Assembly: GCA_032622095.1 (NCBI GenBank)
Contig: CP136069.1
Coordinates: 46,414,194-46,478,193 of the forward strand
Direction: 5' to 3'
Length of the DNA: 64,000 nucleotides
From: Siphonodentalium dalli
Taxonomy: Eukaryota; Mollusca; Scaphopoda; Gadilida; Siphonodentaliidae
The position numbers and the translations under genes are program-made. Below the pieces are notes generated by a model, which saw only the letters and a list, made by a program, of their open reading frames with translations, had not been told where the DNA came from and searched no databases. Below, one piece after another: positions 25,030 through 37,469 of the stretch. Numbering within the stretch: the stretch's first letter is position 1; each line of letters starts with the position of its first letter.

Positions 25030-25614
25030 AAAAAATTACTTATATATGCGAGTCAACAATGTGTCGTCTCGCATATATAAGAGAATGCATTGGTCTAACA
25101 ATTTTATAATTTACAATTTTTCTTACATTCTTTAACAATGTTCATAATTTTTTTAAATCATTTTTTTCTTACAATCTTTAAGAATTGTTATAAATTTTGT
25201 TTAACATTCTATAACCAGTTTTATCATTTTTTCTTATATGCTTTAACAATTTTATCACTTTTAGAATTTTTTCTTACATTCTTTAAAAAAAATTATCATT
25301 TTATATAAACAAAAATTCTTACATTCTTTTTTCTTATTTTCTTATTTTATCATATATTTTTTTACATTCTTTATCAATTTTTATAATTTTTTTTCTTACA
25401 TTCTTTAACAACTTTCATCATTCTTTTATCATTATTTCTAACATTCTTTAACACAATTTTTTTTAATTTTTCTTACATTTGTTAACAATTATAAAAAATA
25501 ATATAAAAAATATTAGGCCAATGCATTCTCTTATATATGCGAGGCGCCCTATATAAGAGAATGCATTGGCACAGGGTTTTCGCAAACAATCAGGAAGCTC
25601 CGGTCATGAAAGGG
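25030..25614. mobile_element. piggyBac-type MITE relative with expanded A/T interior, left end truncated
   Basis: The right side has the 70-base palindrome family (GCCAATGCATTCTC) and ends AAAGGGTTAA. The left palindrome survives only from about 25,037. The interior (25,100-25,510) is an imperfect repeat of TTTTTCTTACATTCTTTAACA. Likely the same family as 15,631-16,027. Confidence 0.65.
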
Positions 25615-26059
25615 TTAAGTATATACATCTTATAATGTTATGCGGATCGGGCGGATGTAAGCGATTTCAAAGATTGTAGGTGAACTGAAAAATAAGTATC
25701 TGGGCACATAACTGCCTGTGTTAAATGTGGTATTAATCGGATTATAATTAGATGTTTTGTGCGTGAAACCTAAGGGGCATAACTCAGTGATTAATTGCAA
25801 GAACAAGCCAACGTAGAGCTATTTCTTTACTCCAACGATTGCTGTCTGAAATAAACAAAACTGATTCATTTGGCTAATTTTGAAGTATTGAAGTATGGTA
25901 CCCCATCCCCAGTTGGTAAAATCTGCTGAAATTTGTAATTGATACCAAGAAGGTGCGATTTGTTTTTATCACAACAAATTGATCAACTTTTTTCAGGTGG
26001 GCAGTTGATAAATACTTGAAGCTGTTCTCCGAAATAATGCAATGTCAGTTTATGATAAG
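25615..26059. other. No gene seen
   Basis: AT-rich single-copy-looking DNA between a MITE and a LINE relic. It could include older LINE sequence, but no motif is clear. Confidence 0.4.
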
Positions 26060-26600
26060 TTGAGTTTTGTGTGCATTATTTGGATGTCATGTTTGTTGGT
26101 CACATTATTGTTTAGACGGTATTGTCTTATTTTATTGGCCAGGTATCTCAATGGAAGTGATGCCATACTACAAAACAAGCTTAAATGGATTCATGTTATC
26201 AAAGAAACGGTGCTCTGAGTAAATATATGCATGGCAGAATCAGTTACCACTAAGCACAGCAAACATGAAACGCATGAAATGGAAATTAATGGAACACGCA
26301 ACTTGACTCTTTGACAATCTAAATATGTATACCGCCAGCCGGACAATATTTTATCGACAAAAAGGATTAAGTTAGATTGAGTCGACATATCATTAAATAT
26401 CTTATCCTTCTCATTTTGGATGCTTATTTACTGCGATTTAGAACAGCCAATCGCAGACTACCGGTAGAGCGATGCAGATGGAATAAAATTACATGTAAAG
26501 ACACGGAATGCCTGTTATGTGGTGAAAATGTATGTGATTAATATAATTTCATCCCAAAGTATTACTGGGAGAATCCTAACGGAAATAAATGAAGCGTTTA
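26060..26600 (+). pseudogene. C-terminal relic of a LINE ORF2
   Basis: The plus strand in shifting frames gives ILQNKLKWIHVIKE, then LRFRTANRRLPVE and CRWNKITCKDTECLLCGEN. This is the Arg/Cys-rich C-terminal pattern typical of jockey/CR1-type ORF2 proteins (fR..n..LpvE..RW ... C..C). Stops are frequent. No endonuclease or RT core is nearby, so it is a short ancient fragment. Confidence 0.5.
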
Positions 26601-26765
26601 AAAAGTTATCATGACGAACGTAATATATATTATATATAATATACAGTATGTGAGTCAAACCATGAATTAAAACCTTATTACATTATTATTCCTCAACGTA
26701 TTAATATGATTGGTGTTACTACATGTAATACAATATAACATGTATGTTTTGTTTGTATATATGTA

Positions 26766-27524
26766 CTAGAAGGTGACCCGACTTCGTCCGGGCTTTGACC
26801 TTGAATTGTCCATTTTGAAGGTCAAGCTCAAGTGGGTTCACGATTTGACCAGTCCAAAACACTGCCCGGACAAAAGTACCCGACAAACGTGCCCGTAGAA
26901 ATCCATCCGGTTTTACCCGATTTGACCTTGAATTGATCATTTTGAAGGTCAACGTCAGGTCGGGGTCATGACTCGACCCGTCCAATACACTCAGTGGACA
27001 AAAGTAACCCTACGTATCAAATTTCGTCGAAATCCCATCAAAATTGGCGATTTGACCTTACATTGACCCGATTTCAAGGTCAAGGTCACGTCGCACGGGC
27101 AAATGAATAGGCTTATGAGACTCCCCATACGAAAGTACCCCCACATACCAAGTTTCATCGAAATCCCGTGATATTCGGGCGTTTGACCTTGAAATGACCC
27201 AATTCCAAGGTCAAGGTCACGTCACACGGGCAAATTGATAGGCCTATGCCACTCCACGGCCGAAGGTACCCCGACATACCAAGTTTCATCGAAATCCCGT
27301 GATATTCGGGCGTTTGACCTTGAAATGACCCGATTTCAAGGTCAATGTCACGTTGCACGGACAAATTAATAGGCCCATGCCACCCCCCGGCAGAAAATAC
27401 CCCCGCATACCAAGTTTCATCGAAATCGGCTCGGCCGTTTTCGAGTTCATCGCGAACACACAGACACACAGACACACACACACACACATACAGATCTTCC
27501 AAAATATATAATAGACTAGAAGGT
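26766..27524. repeat. CGACTTCGTCCGGGC family unit, AGGTCA-rich type
   Basis: Same organisation as the 21.5-23.4 kb array in one copy, ending in a CA/GACA tract (27,455-27,490) and AAAATATATAATAGACTAG directly before the next unit. Long minus-strand frames here are repeat translations. Confidence 0.85.
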
Positions 27525-29685
27525 GACCCGACTTCGTCCGGGCTATTCAAAAACCAAATTTCAAGTCGATAGCTCCACCCGTTTCCGAGATCTGGTCTGC
27601 GCATGCGCGAAGCTGGCGTCGCACGGGCTCGGCGACCCGATAAAATTCGTATCCGGGGCAAGATACATTCACATACCAAATTTCAAGTCGATAGCTCCAC
27701 CCGTTTCCGAGAAATATAGCCCAATGTCATTTGCGGATACCTCGGCCGGTGATGAGTTAACGCGACATCGGCCGGTTAAGAGTTAACGCGATCACGTCAC
27801 GATATGTTGATGGCGTAATATATTTACGCAATGATTTTCGATGAGCGAAGCATGGTCCTGCGTTCTTCCCGATAATTAAGGTAGAAACTTTAAACGTACA
27901 CAGGCGTGTGATACATCATTGGAAAGATGAAGCGCCACAGATTCTAACCGTGCAAATTATATGACTGGCAATTTATTATTCGCGCTATATCGAATCGATT
28001 TGTGAGCACCGAGCTGAAATATATTAGCGCAAAACGGCGTAAAAACAGATTTGACCTCGGCACGTGAAAAGTTGACCTCGCACGGACAAATTAATAGGCC
28101 TATGTTACTCCTGACACGAAAATACCCCCACATACCAAGTTTCATCGAAATTGGCTCAGCTGTTTTTGAGTCCATCGATTACACACACACCACAGACAGA
28201 TATACACACACACACACAGATCTTTCAAAATATATAATAGACTAGAAGGTGACCCGACTTCGTCCGGGCTATTCAAAAACCAAATTTCAAGTCGATAGCT
28301 CCACCCGTTTCCGAGATCTGGTCTGCGCATGCGCGAAGCTGGCGTCGCACGGGCTCGGCGACCCGATAAAATTCGTATCCGGGGCAAGATACATTCACAT
28401 ACCAAATTTCAAGTCGATAGCTCCACCCGTTTCCGAGATATATAGCCCAATGTCATTTGCGGATACCTCGGCCGGTGATGAGTTAACGCGACATCGGCCG
28501 GTTAAGAGTTAACGCGATCACGTCACGATATGTTGATGGCGTAATATATTTACGCAATGATTTTCGATGAGCGAAGCATGGTCCTGTGTTCTTCCCGATA
28601 ATTAAGGTAGAAACTTTAAACGTACACAGGCGTGTGGTGCATCATTGGAAAGATGAAGCGCCACAGATTCTAACCGTGCAAATTATATGACTGGCAATTT
28701 ATTATTCGCGCTATATCGAATCGATTTGTGAGCACCGAACTGAAATATATTAGCGCAAAACGGCGTAAAAACAGATTTGACCTCGGCACGTGAAAAGTTG
28801 ACATCGGATCTGAAAATCAATAGGCCTATGTTACTCCTGACCCGAAAATACAACCACATACCAAGTTTCATCGAAATCGGGTCGGTCGTTTTTGAGTTCA
28901 TCGATTACACACACACACAGACAGATACACACACACACACAGATCTTTCAAAATATATAATAGACTAGAAGGTGACCCGACTTCGTCTGGGCTATTCAAA
29001 AACCAAATTTCAAGTCGATAGCTCCACCCGTTTCCGAGATCTGGTCTGCGCATGCGCGAAGCTGGTGTCGCACGGGCTCGGCGACCCGATACAATTCGTA
29101 TCCGGGGCAAGATACATTCACATACCAAATTTCAAGTTGATAGCTCCACCCGTTTGGGATATATAGCCCAATGTCATTTGCGGATACCTCGGCCGGTGAT
29201 GAGTTAACGCGACATCGGTCGGTTAAGAGTTAACGCGATCACGTCACGATATGTTGATGGCGTAATATATTTACGCAATGATTTTCGATGAGCGAAGCAT
29301 GGTCCTGCGTTCTTCCCGATAATTAAGGTAGAAACTTTAAACGTACACAGGCGTGTGATACATCATTGGAAAGATGAAGCGCCACAGATTCTAACCGTGC
29401 AAATTATATGACTGGCAATTTATTATTCGCGCTATATCGAATCGATTTGTGAGCACCGAACTGAAATATATTAGCGCAAAACGGCGTAAAAACAGATTTG
29501 ACCTCGGCACGTGAAAGGTTGACATCGGATCTGAAAATCAATAGGCCTATGTTACTCCTGACCCGAAAATACCCCCACATACCAAGTTTCATCGAAATCG
29601 GGTCGGTCGTTTTTGAGTTCATCGATTACACACACACACACAGACAGATACACACACACACAGATCTTTCAAAATATATAATAGA
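27525..29685. repeat. Three head-to-tail 716-723 base mobile-type units
   Basis: GGTGACCCGACTTCGTC(C/T)GGGC heads begin near 27,532, 28,248 and 28,971; the last unit ends at 29,684. Each has the core (AAATTTCAAGTCGATAGCTC, GCGCATGCGCGAAGCTGG), the unique middle with ATATTTACGCAATG and a CACGTG site, then a (CA)n/GACA tract and AAAATATATAATAGA. Unit 1 differs from units 2 and 3 in a patch near 28,080 that resembles the AGGTCA-rich type, as if recombined. Block 2 starts 12 bases after the array. Confidence 0.92.
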
Positions 29686-30868
29686 TATACGTTGTATCAT
29701 GTTGCAACTTCCATGTTGACAATGGAAATAAACAATTCAATTGTCTCTCATACTAGTCGCAATGTCCGTAAGTTGCCCTTGAACAGTGTCCTGTTAAATT
29801 TCCATTATAAATAGTGAGTATGTGATAGCATCTGTGGATATTCTTCAAGATTCCGATTTTCAAGATTTATTCACAATTCGTGACAACGCGAAACATGGAA
29901 CATGAGGTACACACATTTATATCCAAAGAATGTAATTTATCAGGTGTGGGTAAAACAATATTTCACCTCACCCAGAAATGGCTTAGCATTTAAAGTCACA
30001 GTTAGCACTCACCTGCATGGTCATACACATAACACTTCCAGTGACCAAAAACAAAATATACAGTGTTATTAACTCTTTACCTGCCATACATTTCTTATCG
30101 AACTTCAATAAATATATTAGCAGGTTTCGTCGGGTCATATGTGTTATGGTCACAAATGTTCAACAAATCGCTTCATAAAGAAATCTTACTTTTCTATAAC
30201 GCTCCAATGTTAAAACGCGTTCCCAAATTATATTTCAGACTTATTACCATCGTGTTAAGTTCTATGTTCTTGAATAGATCATTCCATGAATCTCTACTGT
30301 GGATACGCGCCCGTGGATATCATATTCCATCCGTTCTAAACATGGTAACTATGTGGTGTTCTGACCTCTTCTGACCGCGAACTTTATAACATTGAACAAT
30401 CAACGCGAGGAATATTTTTCTCTTTAATGCTTGTTCCTTAATAATCTATTTCGCAGTAGGGTTGGTCCCATCTTCAGATTTTGTTTTATCTTTTGTGAGT
30501 CGATACAGCAATAATCATTGAATTGTTTCACGGCATAAATTTATGGTGAGCGGTGTAATTCAAAATTGGCTCAACAAAGTCACCGAAATCATGCAATACC
30601 GAGCTGCATCTCCACCTACTGGCATTTAACTAATACAAATATATTACCTGCACAGCTTTTACTATGTTATAAACTTCCCTTCAAAACATCAAAAAGTCCC
30701 CAGATTTTGAACTGGTAGAGTGTGATTCATGGCATGATCTAATTCTTGGGAATTTCGTGATCCTTGGTGTTACGTTCACAAGACTTGTCGTTAAGAAAAC
30801 GAGTAATTAAAAAGAATTAAAAATAAAACCCAGCACTCCACTTCTTTAATTCTGATTTTTGTTTCTTA

Positions 30869-32232
30869 GGGTGGATACACACATGCATGTAATGTCTGTA
30901 TGTAAAATACATGTATTTTACATGGCCACACCAATAATTGACAAAATTAATCACCTGCGCGCGAGAGGTCAATTTCACCAGTGAGTAGTTATAAGCCATT
31001 ATCAAACAAACTGCCATCAAGAAATTTCAGGCCAGTCATAAACATGTCTTATTTCATGGATGCCGAAATGAGTAATTCTTTTCTGATATATGTTGCTGTT
31101 TTTCACGAGTTATAATTCATTTCGAAAAGTGGATTAGAGCCGGCCGATTTTATACTTTATTTGTTTCTGTCATTTCTTGGAAACAGGGTCATCCAAAACA
31201 AAAATAAAATATGCAGAATTATTTTATAGGATGATACCGGCTTAAGATGAGATTTCTCTGATAATTTGAGAGCGAGCTCATGTGATAACATTAATTCAAT
31301 TGGGAATGCAAATATTCATTATAGCGCCAAAAAATAATGCAGGTACAGCGTTAAAATTAAAAAGAGTGACACCCCCCCCCCCCCCCATTTATATATATGT
31401 TTCTCGAGCCAAAGGTTTAACACGCTCCTAACTGTCACAATCTTGAATTATAACATTTTCGACAATAATCCATGATTGGGGGAGGGGCTGGTTCTCGAAA
31501 GCTTCCAATAACAAAGGGAGTTAATTGAATGTATCAGCCGGGATTATCTGGGCAAGAATTACAATATAATGTTTTACTTAAATATTCCATAGTTGTAAAT
31601 TTTGCATATACATCTATAACTGAATAACACAAGAGAGGAAAGGTGACGTAGTTGGGAACTCGTAGCTAGGCAACCCTTTCGCCGAATGAAGACAAACAGC
31701 AACACCATGCATTCAAATTTAAAGCTGTATAATATGTTCATAATTATATGAATAGCATAAATTGCTGCATATTAGATTAATCACTCGTAGAAAACAGACA
31801 CAACAGACATGACTACGATATTTATAAAGCATGGTGTCAGGACTCAGGGTGCTACATGCACACACCCCGTCAGCCTGCGGTAGCTTCTGGGATAATATAG
31901 CTCCCCGTGCATGTTGGGGTCATAGCCCCCCCCCCCCCCTGCGTTGGGGAAGAGGCCATCACTGGTATTAACATCAATAGAAGACTGACAATGATTTAAA
32001 CAGAACGTCGACCATTTGAGTTATCGCGCGAATAATTATTTTAACCGGCCTATATATAACGACTTCGTCCCAGTCAACGGCTCTTCAGCGGTTCAGAGTT
32101 TAACTCACTGTGGTCAAACACAGTCGCAATGATTGGGTTGTCAGCGGATACATATTACACGGTGTGTATGATCCATGTAAAACGCCAAATACACGATATT
32201 TACAGAGATTACATGCATGTGTGTATCCACCC
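30869..32232. mobile_element. Harbinger-like non-autonomous transposon, family H1, with TTA target duplication
   Basis: Perfect-looking inverted ends GGGTGGATACACACATGCAT are flanked by TTA on both sides (30,866-30,868; 32,233-32,235). Block 1 shows the uninterrupted TTA at 2,228-2,230. Three-base TWA duplications are established for PIF/Harbinger. The 1,364-base interior has long C runs (31,371-31,386 and 31,927-31,940) and no transposase. Confidence 0.88.
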
Positions 32233-32499
32233 TTAACGAGAAGCCCCTGTGATTAGGATATACATCAATTGATTGCCAATTAATGTTCATGTTGTTCCAT
32301 TCGCAAGATAAGCAGCTAATTGGCTACGGAATGTCTGGCTGTAATTAGGGTCGAGACGCAATGTATCGTCTTTCTCTTAATTGTCTATTACGTTGAGGTC
32401 ATCTCGATGTTCCTCTCGTAACCTTCGACGTTGTTTTCAATATTTAGGCAATATAATTGGCTTCGGTTTATCTTTACGTGCGGATGTATTCAAATGTGA

Positions 32500-33470
32500 A
32501 ATTGAAGATGACTGCAAGCGGCCATGTTTTTTATACGAATTTCGAAAAAAAAATGGACAGCTCCCAACTAGATGTCACACCAAAGAAACAAATGAAGTTT
32601 AGTGACGATCGTATAATGTGGCCTGTAGATAGGGTCGAAGAATGTATGCATGTCAAAAGAGTAAAATCCAAGATGGCCGCTGGTAGCCATGTTTTTCAAC
32701 GAATTTCGGGGGGGGGGGAAATCGCTGACTCACACCTAGAGGTCCCCTAAAGATCCATATAACGTTTCGCATATGATCGGACGAGGGATGTCGCCTGTAT
32801 GGTGCACCAAAGGATTTAGTCATGCAAAGAGTAAAATACAAAATGGCTTCCGGTGGTCATGTTTTTCTTCGAAAATCGTTCAAATTCGATAGCTCCCATC
32901 TCGAGATGATCCTAATAATGCTTGCAAATTTTCAAAACATTTCTTCGATATATGCATATATGTGCCGATTGATTCAATTGTAAATCAAAGATGGCGGCTG
33001 CCGGCCATGTTTTTAACGGATTTCGGAAATAATCGATTGCTCTCATTTAGATGTCACCCCGAGGATCCGTATAACGTTTGGTGACGAACGGATGAGGGAT
33101 ATGGCCTGTAGGGTGTGCCGAAGGATTTAGTCACGAAAAGGATAAAAATCCAAGATGGCTGCCTGCGGCCATGTTTTTTTAAACGAATTACGGATATAAT
33201 CGATGACACCCATCTCCATCTAAATGGCACTCCGAATATCCATATGAAGTTTGGTGGCGATCAGATGAGGGATGTGGCCTGTAGTGTGTGCCAAATGATT
33301 TAGTCATGCAAAGAGTAAAATTCAAGATTACTGCCGGCGGTCATATTTTTTTTATCGAAAATCGTCCACATTTGATAGCTCCCATCTAGCGGTGATCCTA
33401 AACATGTCTGTGAATTTCCAAACATTTATCCAATAAATGCGGGATGCAGGGTGTTCCGATGGATTCAAAT
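32500..33470. repeat. AAGATGGCGGC-type tandem repeat, Block 2 copy
   Basis: Units with AAGATGGC cores near 32,668, 32,990 and 33,152 plus more diverged copies, sharing GGATTTAGTCATGCAAAGAG and GATCAGATGAGGGATGTGGC with the 18.6-19.6 kb array. Corresponds to 2,640-3,270. Confidence 0.7.
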
Positions 33471-34304
33471 TTGAAATCCAAAATGGCTTTAATGTTGTAT
33501 GCCGTGCAAATGGATGTTTTTGTTTGGGGTCCAAACATCGTGTATACAGTTGTATTGTTATAAGTTTATAAGTTTATTGCGTCTTTCTGTGACATATAAT
33601 ACTCGTAGAAAGGTAGTTAAAGTATTTATCGACCTATTTCGATATCGGGAAAAATTCAAAAGCCAATATTATTGGCGGTACTTTTGGAACGAAAACCGCC
33701 AAGTGGTTTTAAACCATTCTTTACGAAATGGATTCTCGCATCAGTTGTAAACGTATAGATTGGAATTGTCTATTATTCATCTGGAAGGATGCCCATGAAA
33801 GTGAAGCAGACGACCAATAATACAACTGCAGGAGGATCCCGTTTGTTGAATTAATTTACCATCTGAACATTTCCTTTGTCAATGAGTATTTAGTACAAAA
33901 ACGATTAAACAAAAATAACCTGGTTCACCTAGCCATACAGAAAGTCGATGATGAATGGTCAGCTCAAAGAGTCCCCAAGCACTTGACGTGTACCATAAAA
34001 TACATAGAAGATGCACACAGTGCAGGACAATAATCACCAATACGCGGAATGAATGTTTGTGTTATCGTTAACAAAGGCTCTCTCTCTCGGACATTTCTTT
34101 AGATATGATGGGTTCATACCGGAAACTTATCTGATCATACGTGACACTCATTGGAGCAACCACGCATGCGATCTGTGAGTTAATATTACAAGCGACTCAT
34201 ACTCTTCACGCATGCATTCTGTGATGTAATATCACAAGCGATGTGGGATAATCCAGTATTACCCACATATTATATATTATACCAATCTATTATATATACT
34301 AACT

Positions 34305-34860
34305 AGCCGATGAGCCCGACGTTGTCCAGGCTATTCAAAAACCAAATTTCAAGTCGATAGCTCCACCTGAGCCCGACGTTGTCCGGGCTATTCAAAAACC
34401 AAATTTCAAGTCGATAGCTCCACCCGTTTCCGAGATCTGGTCTGCGCATGCGCGAAGCTTGCGTCGCACGGGCTCGGCGACCCGATAAAATTCGTATCCG
34501 GGGCAAGATACATTCACATAGCAAATTTCAAGTCGATAGTTCCACCCATTTCCGAGTTCCCGTATATCTTTCTGCAGATGCTAATAACGTTGAATGGTAA
34601 ACAAACGCTCTTTATAGCGATGCGTCAAAAACAAACGCTCATTAAATTATCACTTGATTAACCACCGCAGTGCCGTTTTTTGTGACTGAGAGTGGAGAAC
34701 GGGTGGTCTGAGCTTCTCCAAAACGCGACGCCGACGGTGTCCGTGGAATTTTACCCTTAGATATGAAGTTTGAACTCAATCGAGCCATCCGTTTTCGATT
34801 CTATAAAGGACAGACAGACAGACAGACAAACAGAGGTCTTCAAAATATATATGAGATTCA
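34305..34860 (+). repeat. Left arm: GATGAGCCCGACGTTGTCC-type unit
   Basis: Head duplicated in tandem (58-base repeat), one core unit, a middle unlike the other subfamilies, then (GACA)n at 34,808-34,835 and TCTTCAAAATATAT. Orientation opposite to 40,493-42,378. Confidence 0.8.
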
Positions 34861-35414
34861 GCATCACCTATACATGTATAAGCATATTATATGAACCCCA
34901 AATCCATGTATGTTACTATACCATTATGATTATATATAGCTTATACTGGTGATCGGAATGTAAGGAAAATATTAGTACCCATTTATGCAGCTTCGTCTCG
35001 TGGAGCACAGCGGTCAAATGAAGACCAGAACTAAATTATGCGAACCACATGTTAAACTCATTAGCTGAGTCATAGCACAACTATCCTATACGAAGTACCG
35101 GGCGATATAAAACGAATATATCACTATTCTAGATTCATTCGACTTTCCACTTCCATTCTATTCTCTTTCCGATTTTCTACGACCCGATTCCGATTCGAGG
35201 CAGAGTCCATCCAATACAGGCAGCTTAGAGCTGGGTTGTTATTTATCAATCGTGGACATCTCAATATTTCCGATCACCAACCGCACATCACTTTATTTAC
35301 TATGACGATTAAATCTTATCTCCAACAAGACTGTGCCGACTTCATAACCCCACATATCTTGAAATGGTACCGTTGAGCAGTTCTGCGTCTCACTACTACA
35401 CAACTTGAAGTCTC

Positions 35415-35496
35415 AGCCACTAGACAACCACTGCCAAGATGCATACTAGACGACCTCTGCCAAGATACATACTAGACGACCACTGCCAAGATACAT
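35415..35496. repeat. 26-base tandem repeat, insertion target of a LINE
   Basis: Three units of ACTAGACGACC.CTGCCAAGAT.CAT. The sequence resumes after the LINE at 36,831 with CCAAGATACATACTAGACCA. Confidence 0.75.
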
Positions 35497-36830
35497 TTGC
35501 TCATGGAAGGCCCATATTGCGTCTATATCTAAACTTGCATGGTATCGAATATCTATGTTACAAAAACAAAAATACGTTTTAAATAGAGAAACCCTAGAAA
35601 AATGTTATTTCACTCTTGTAAGACCAATCATAGAATACGCAAACGTTATCTGGGACAATTGCACAATAGCAGAATCTGACAAGTTGGAAGATATACAACT
35701 ATAGAAGCTGCGCGTATTGTAACAGGATGTACCAGATCCACGAGTAATAATAACCTTATAATTGAAGCAGGTTGGGAGACTCTAAAAAAGAGACGTGAAA
35801 ATTCAAAACTTTATTTATATCACAAAATGATCTATAATTCGGCCCCGGAGTATCTACAAAACTTAGTGCCCCCACTTGTATCCGAGGTATCGAAAATTAA
35901 TACCCGTAACTCAAAAAACTTTCGGCTACCCCAATTTAACGCCAATTCACACGACCGGTCATTCATATTAAATACAGCAGCCCTCTGGAATTCACTGCCG
36001 ATGAGCACACGCGACATAGTGAATTACGACGAATTTAGAACAACAATAAACACTAGTCATAAAAAGAAGAATTCACGCTTCAAATATTGTTACACAAGAA
36101 AAGCACAAGTAATCCACACACGTCTTAGAAACTATTGTAGTGACCTAAACGCGCATAAATACCAAAATTATATCTCTGTCACTGATCGCTGTGTTTGTGG
36201 CCAAATAGAAGATAGCTACCACTACATATTCCAATGTCGGCGTTACCGTCCACATAGGCAAATTCTTCTTGGAAAGATCCCAGACGCAATAGTTCCCTCA
36301 GTTTATACTTTCCTCAATGGCGATGATACAATGAGTCTACAAACGAATCTAACTATTTTTGAAGAATTCCAAAAATTTATTATCCACACACAACGATTTT
36401 AGTTGCTTAATTATAAATCGGTCAGCAGCATCTTAAGCATCATACGTAACATGTAATAAAATGAATAATCCGTTCCATTCTACTCCCCTCACCACTCCCC
36501 TCCATCTTTGTCTTCTTATCTTAAATTCTTCTCTTATTCTTTATACCCAAAAATCATAGGACCAATGTAATATCCGAATTATCTATCTACTGTCCGGTCC
36601 CGACACTAACGTCAATTTCCATGATGATTTATATAGTATATTATACAGGGGCCCTAGATGATACATGGGGAGAACGACACCTGAAAAGCCATGTGCTTAC
36701 TGTCGTTCTCCCTTTCTACCAGATATATCACATATTACCATTATACATTATATTAATTCCTTGTGTATTCCCTCGTTCAATTTTTATTATGTATATTATA
36801 TATTTGGTGGATAAATAAACTATGCTTAAA
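35497..36830 (+). pseudogene. 5'-truncated LINE with intact C-terminal frame and 11-base flanking duplication
   Basis: It starts inside the RT C-terminal region: LVRPIIEYANVIWDN near 35,620, then a two-base insertion at about 35,702 shifts the frame. The rest is open to the stop at 36,402. The 191-codon frame from 35,827 contains APEYLQNLVPP, FILNTAALWNSLP, HTRLRNYCSDLNAHK and the CVCG...HYIFQC cysteine/histidine box, standard for CR1/jockey-type ORF2 C-termini. The 3' UTR ends at GGTGGATAAATAAAC (AATAAA at about 36,812). CCAAGATACAT flanks both ends (35,486-35,496; 36,831-36,841), although it is also part of the local tandem repeat. Confidence 0.82.
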
Positions 36831-37469
36831 CCAAGATACATACTAGACCAACGCATCAATCAACGGCCAACAAACCAGACAATCTCAACCACGCCTCAAC
36901 CACGGGAACACAGCCTGATGACATTGGCAGATCCCATGATCACCAATATTCTCGCGTTGAGAATTATCGAAAATACGACATCACACACAGACACGTACAA
37001 TTTCAACCACACTTCTCCTACATAAATATCTCAAGTTTTCGCCACATGCTCGGACACAGCTTCTTCAACTATACAGCTCACATCGCCTATCCAGCTATAA
37101 ACATTACATACATCTCGGACAGAGTTCATCCACTCTATATTACACTCACGCTTTTGCAGACCAGTTCCAGCCGCATATAAACATTTCACAGAATACACAA
37201 ACTATATTAACATTGTTTCGTTCATTACAGACTCACATTGTTCATACAAATATTCATAGTGGAATTTTGGTGAGTAAAATCATTTTCGTATACTCCTTTG
37301 ACAGCTCACGAAAATTCCCCATTGCAACCACTTTCTAAATTTTCGTTTCAAATTATAGGAATATGTGTTCACACCCTGATTTTCAGTCATACCTAGACCA
37401 ACATTCACAAAATTCAATTTCCAAACACATTATTCAAAACTGTTAATACTCAGCTAGCCCAATTCAACG

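Larger units (their letters stand above)
29697..34185. repeat. Segmental duplication, Block 2 segment A (partner 1,021-4,640)
   Basis: Collinear copy interrupted by the element at 30,869-32,232. The reading frame seen at 1,218-1,664 is not preserved here (frameshifting indels around 29,950-30,160). Confidence 0.88.
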
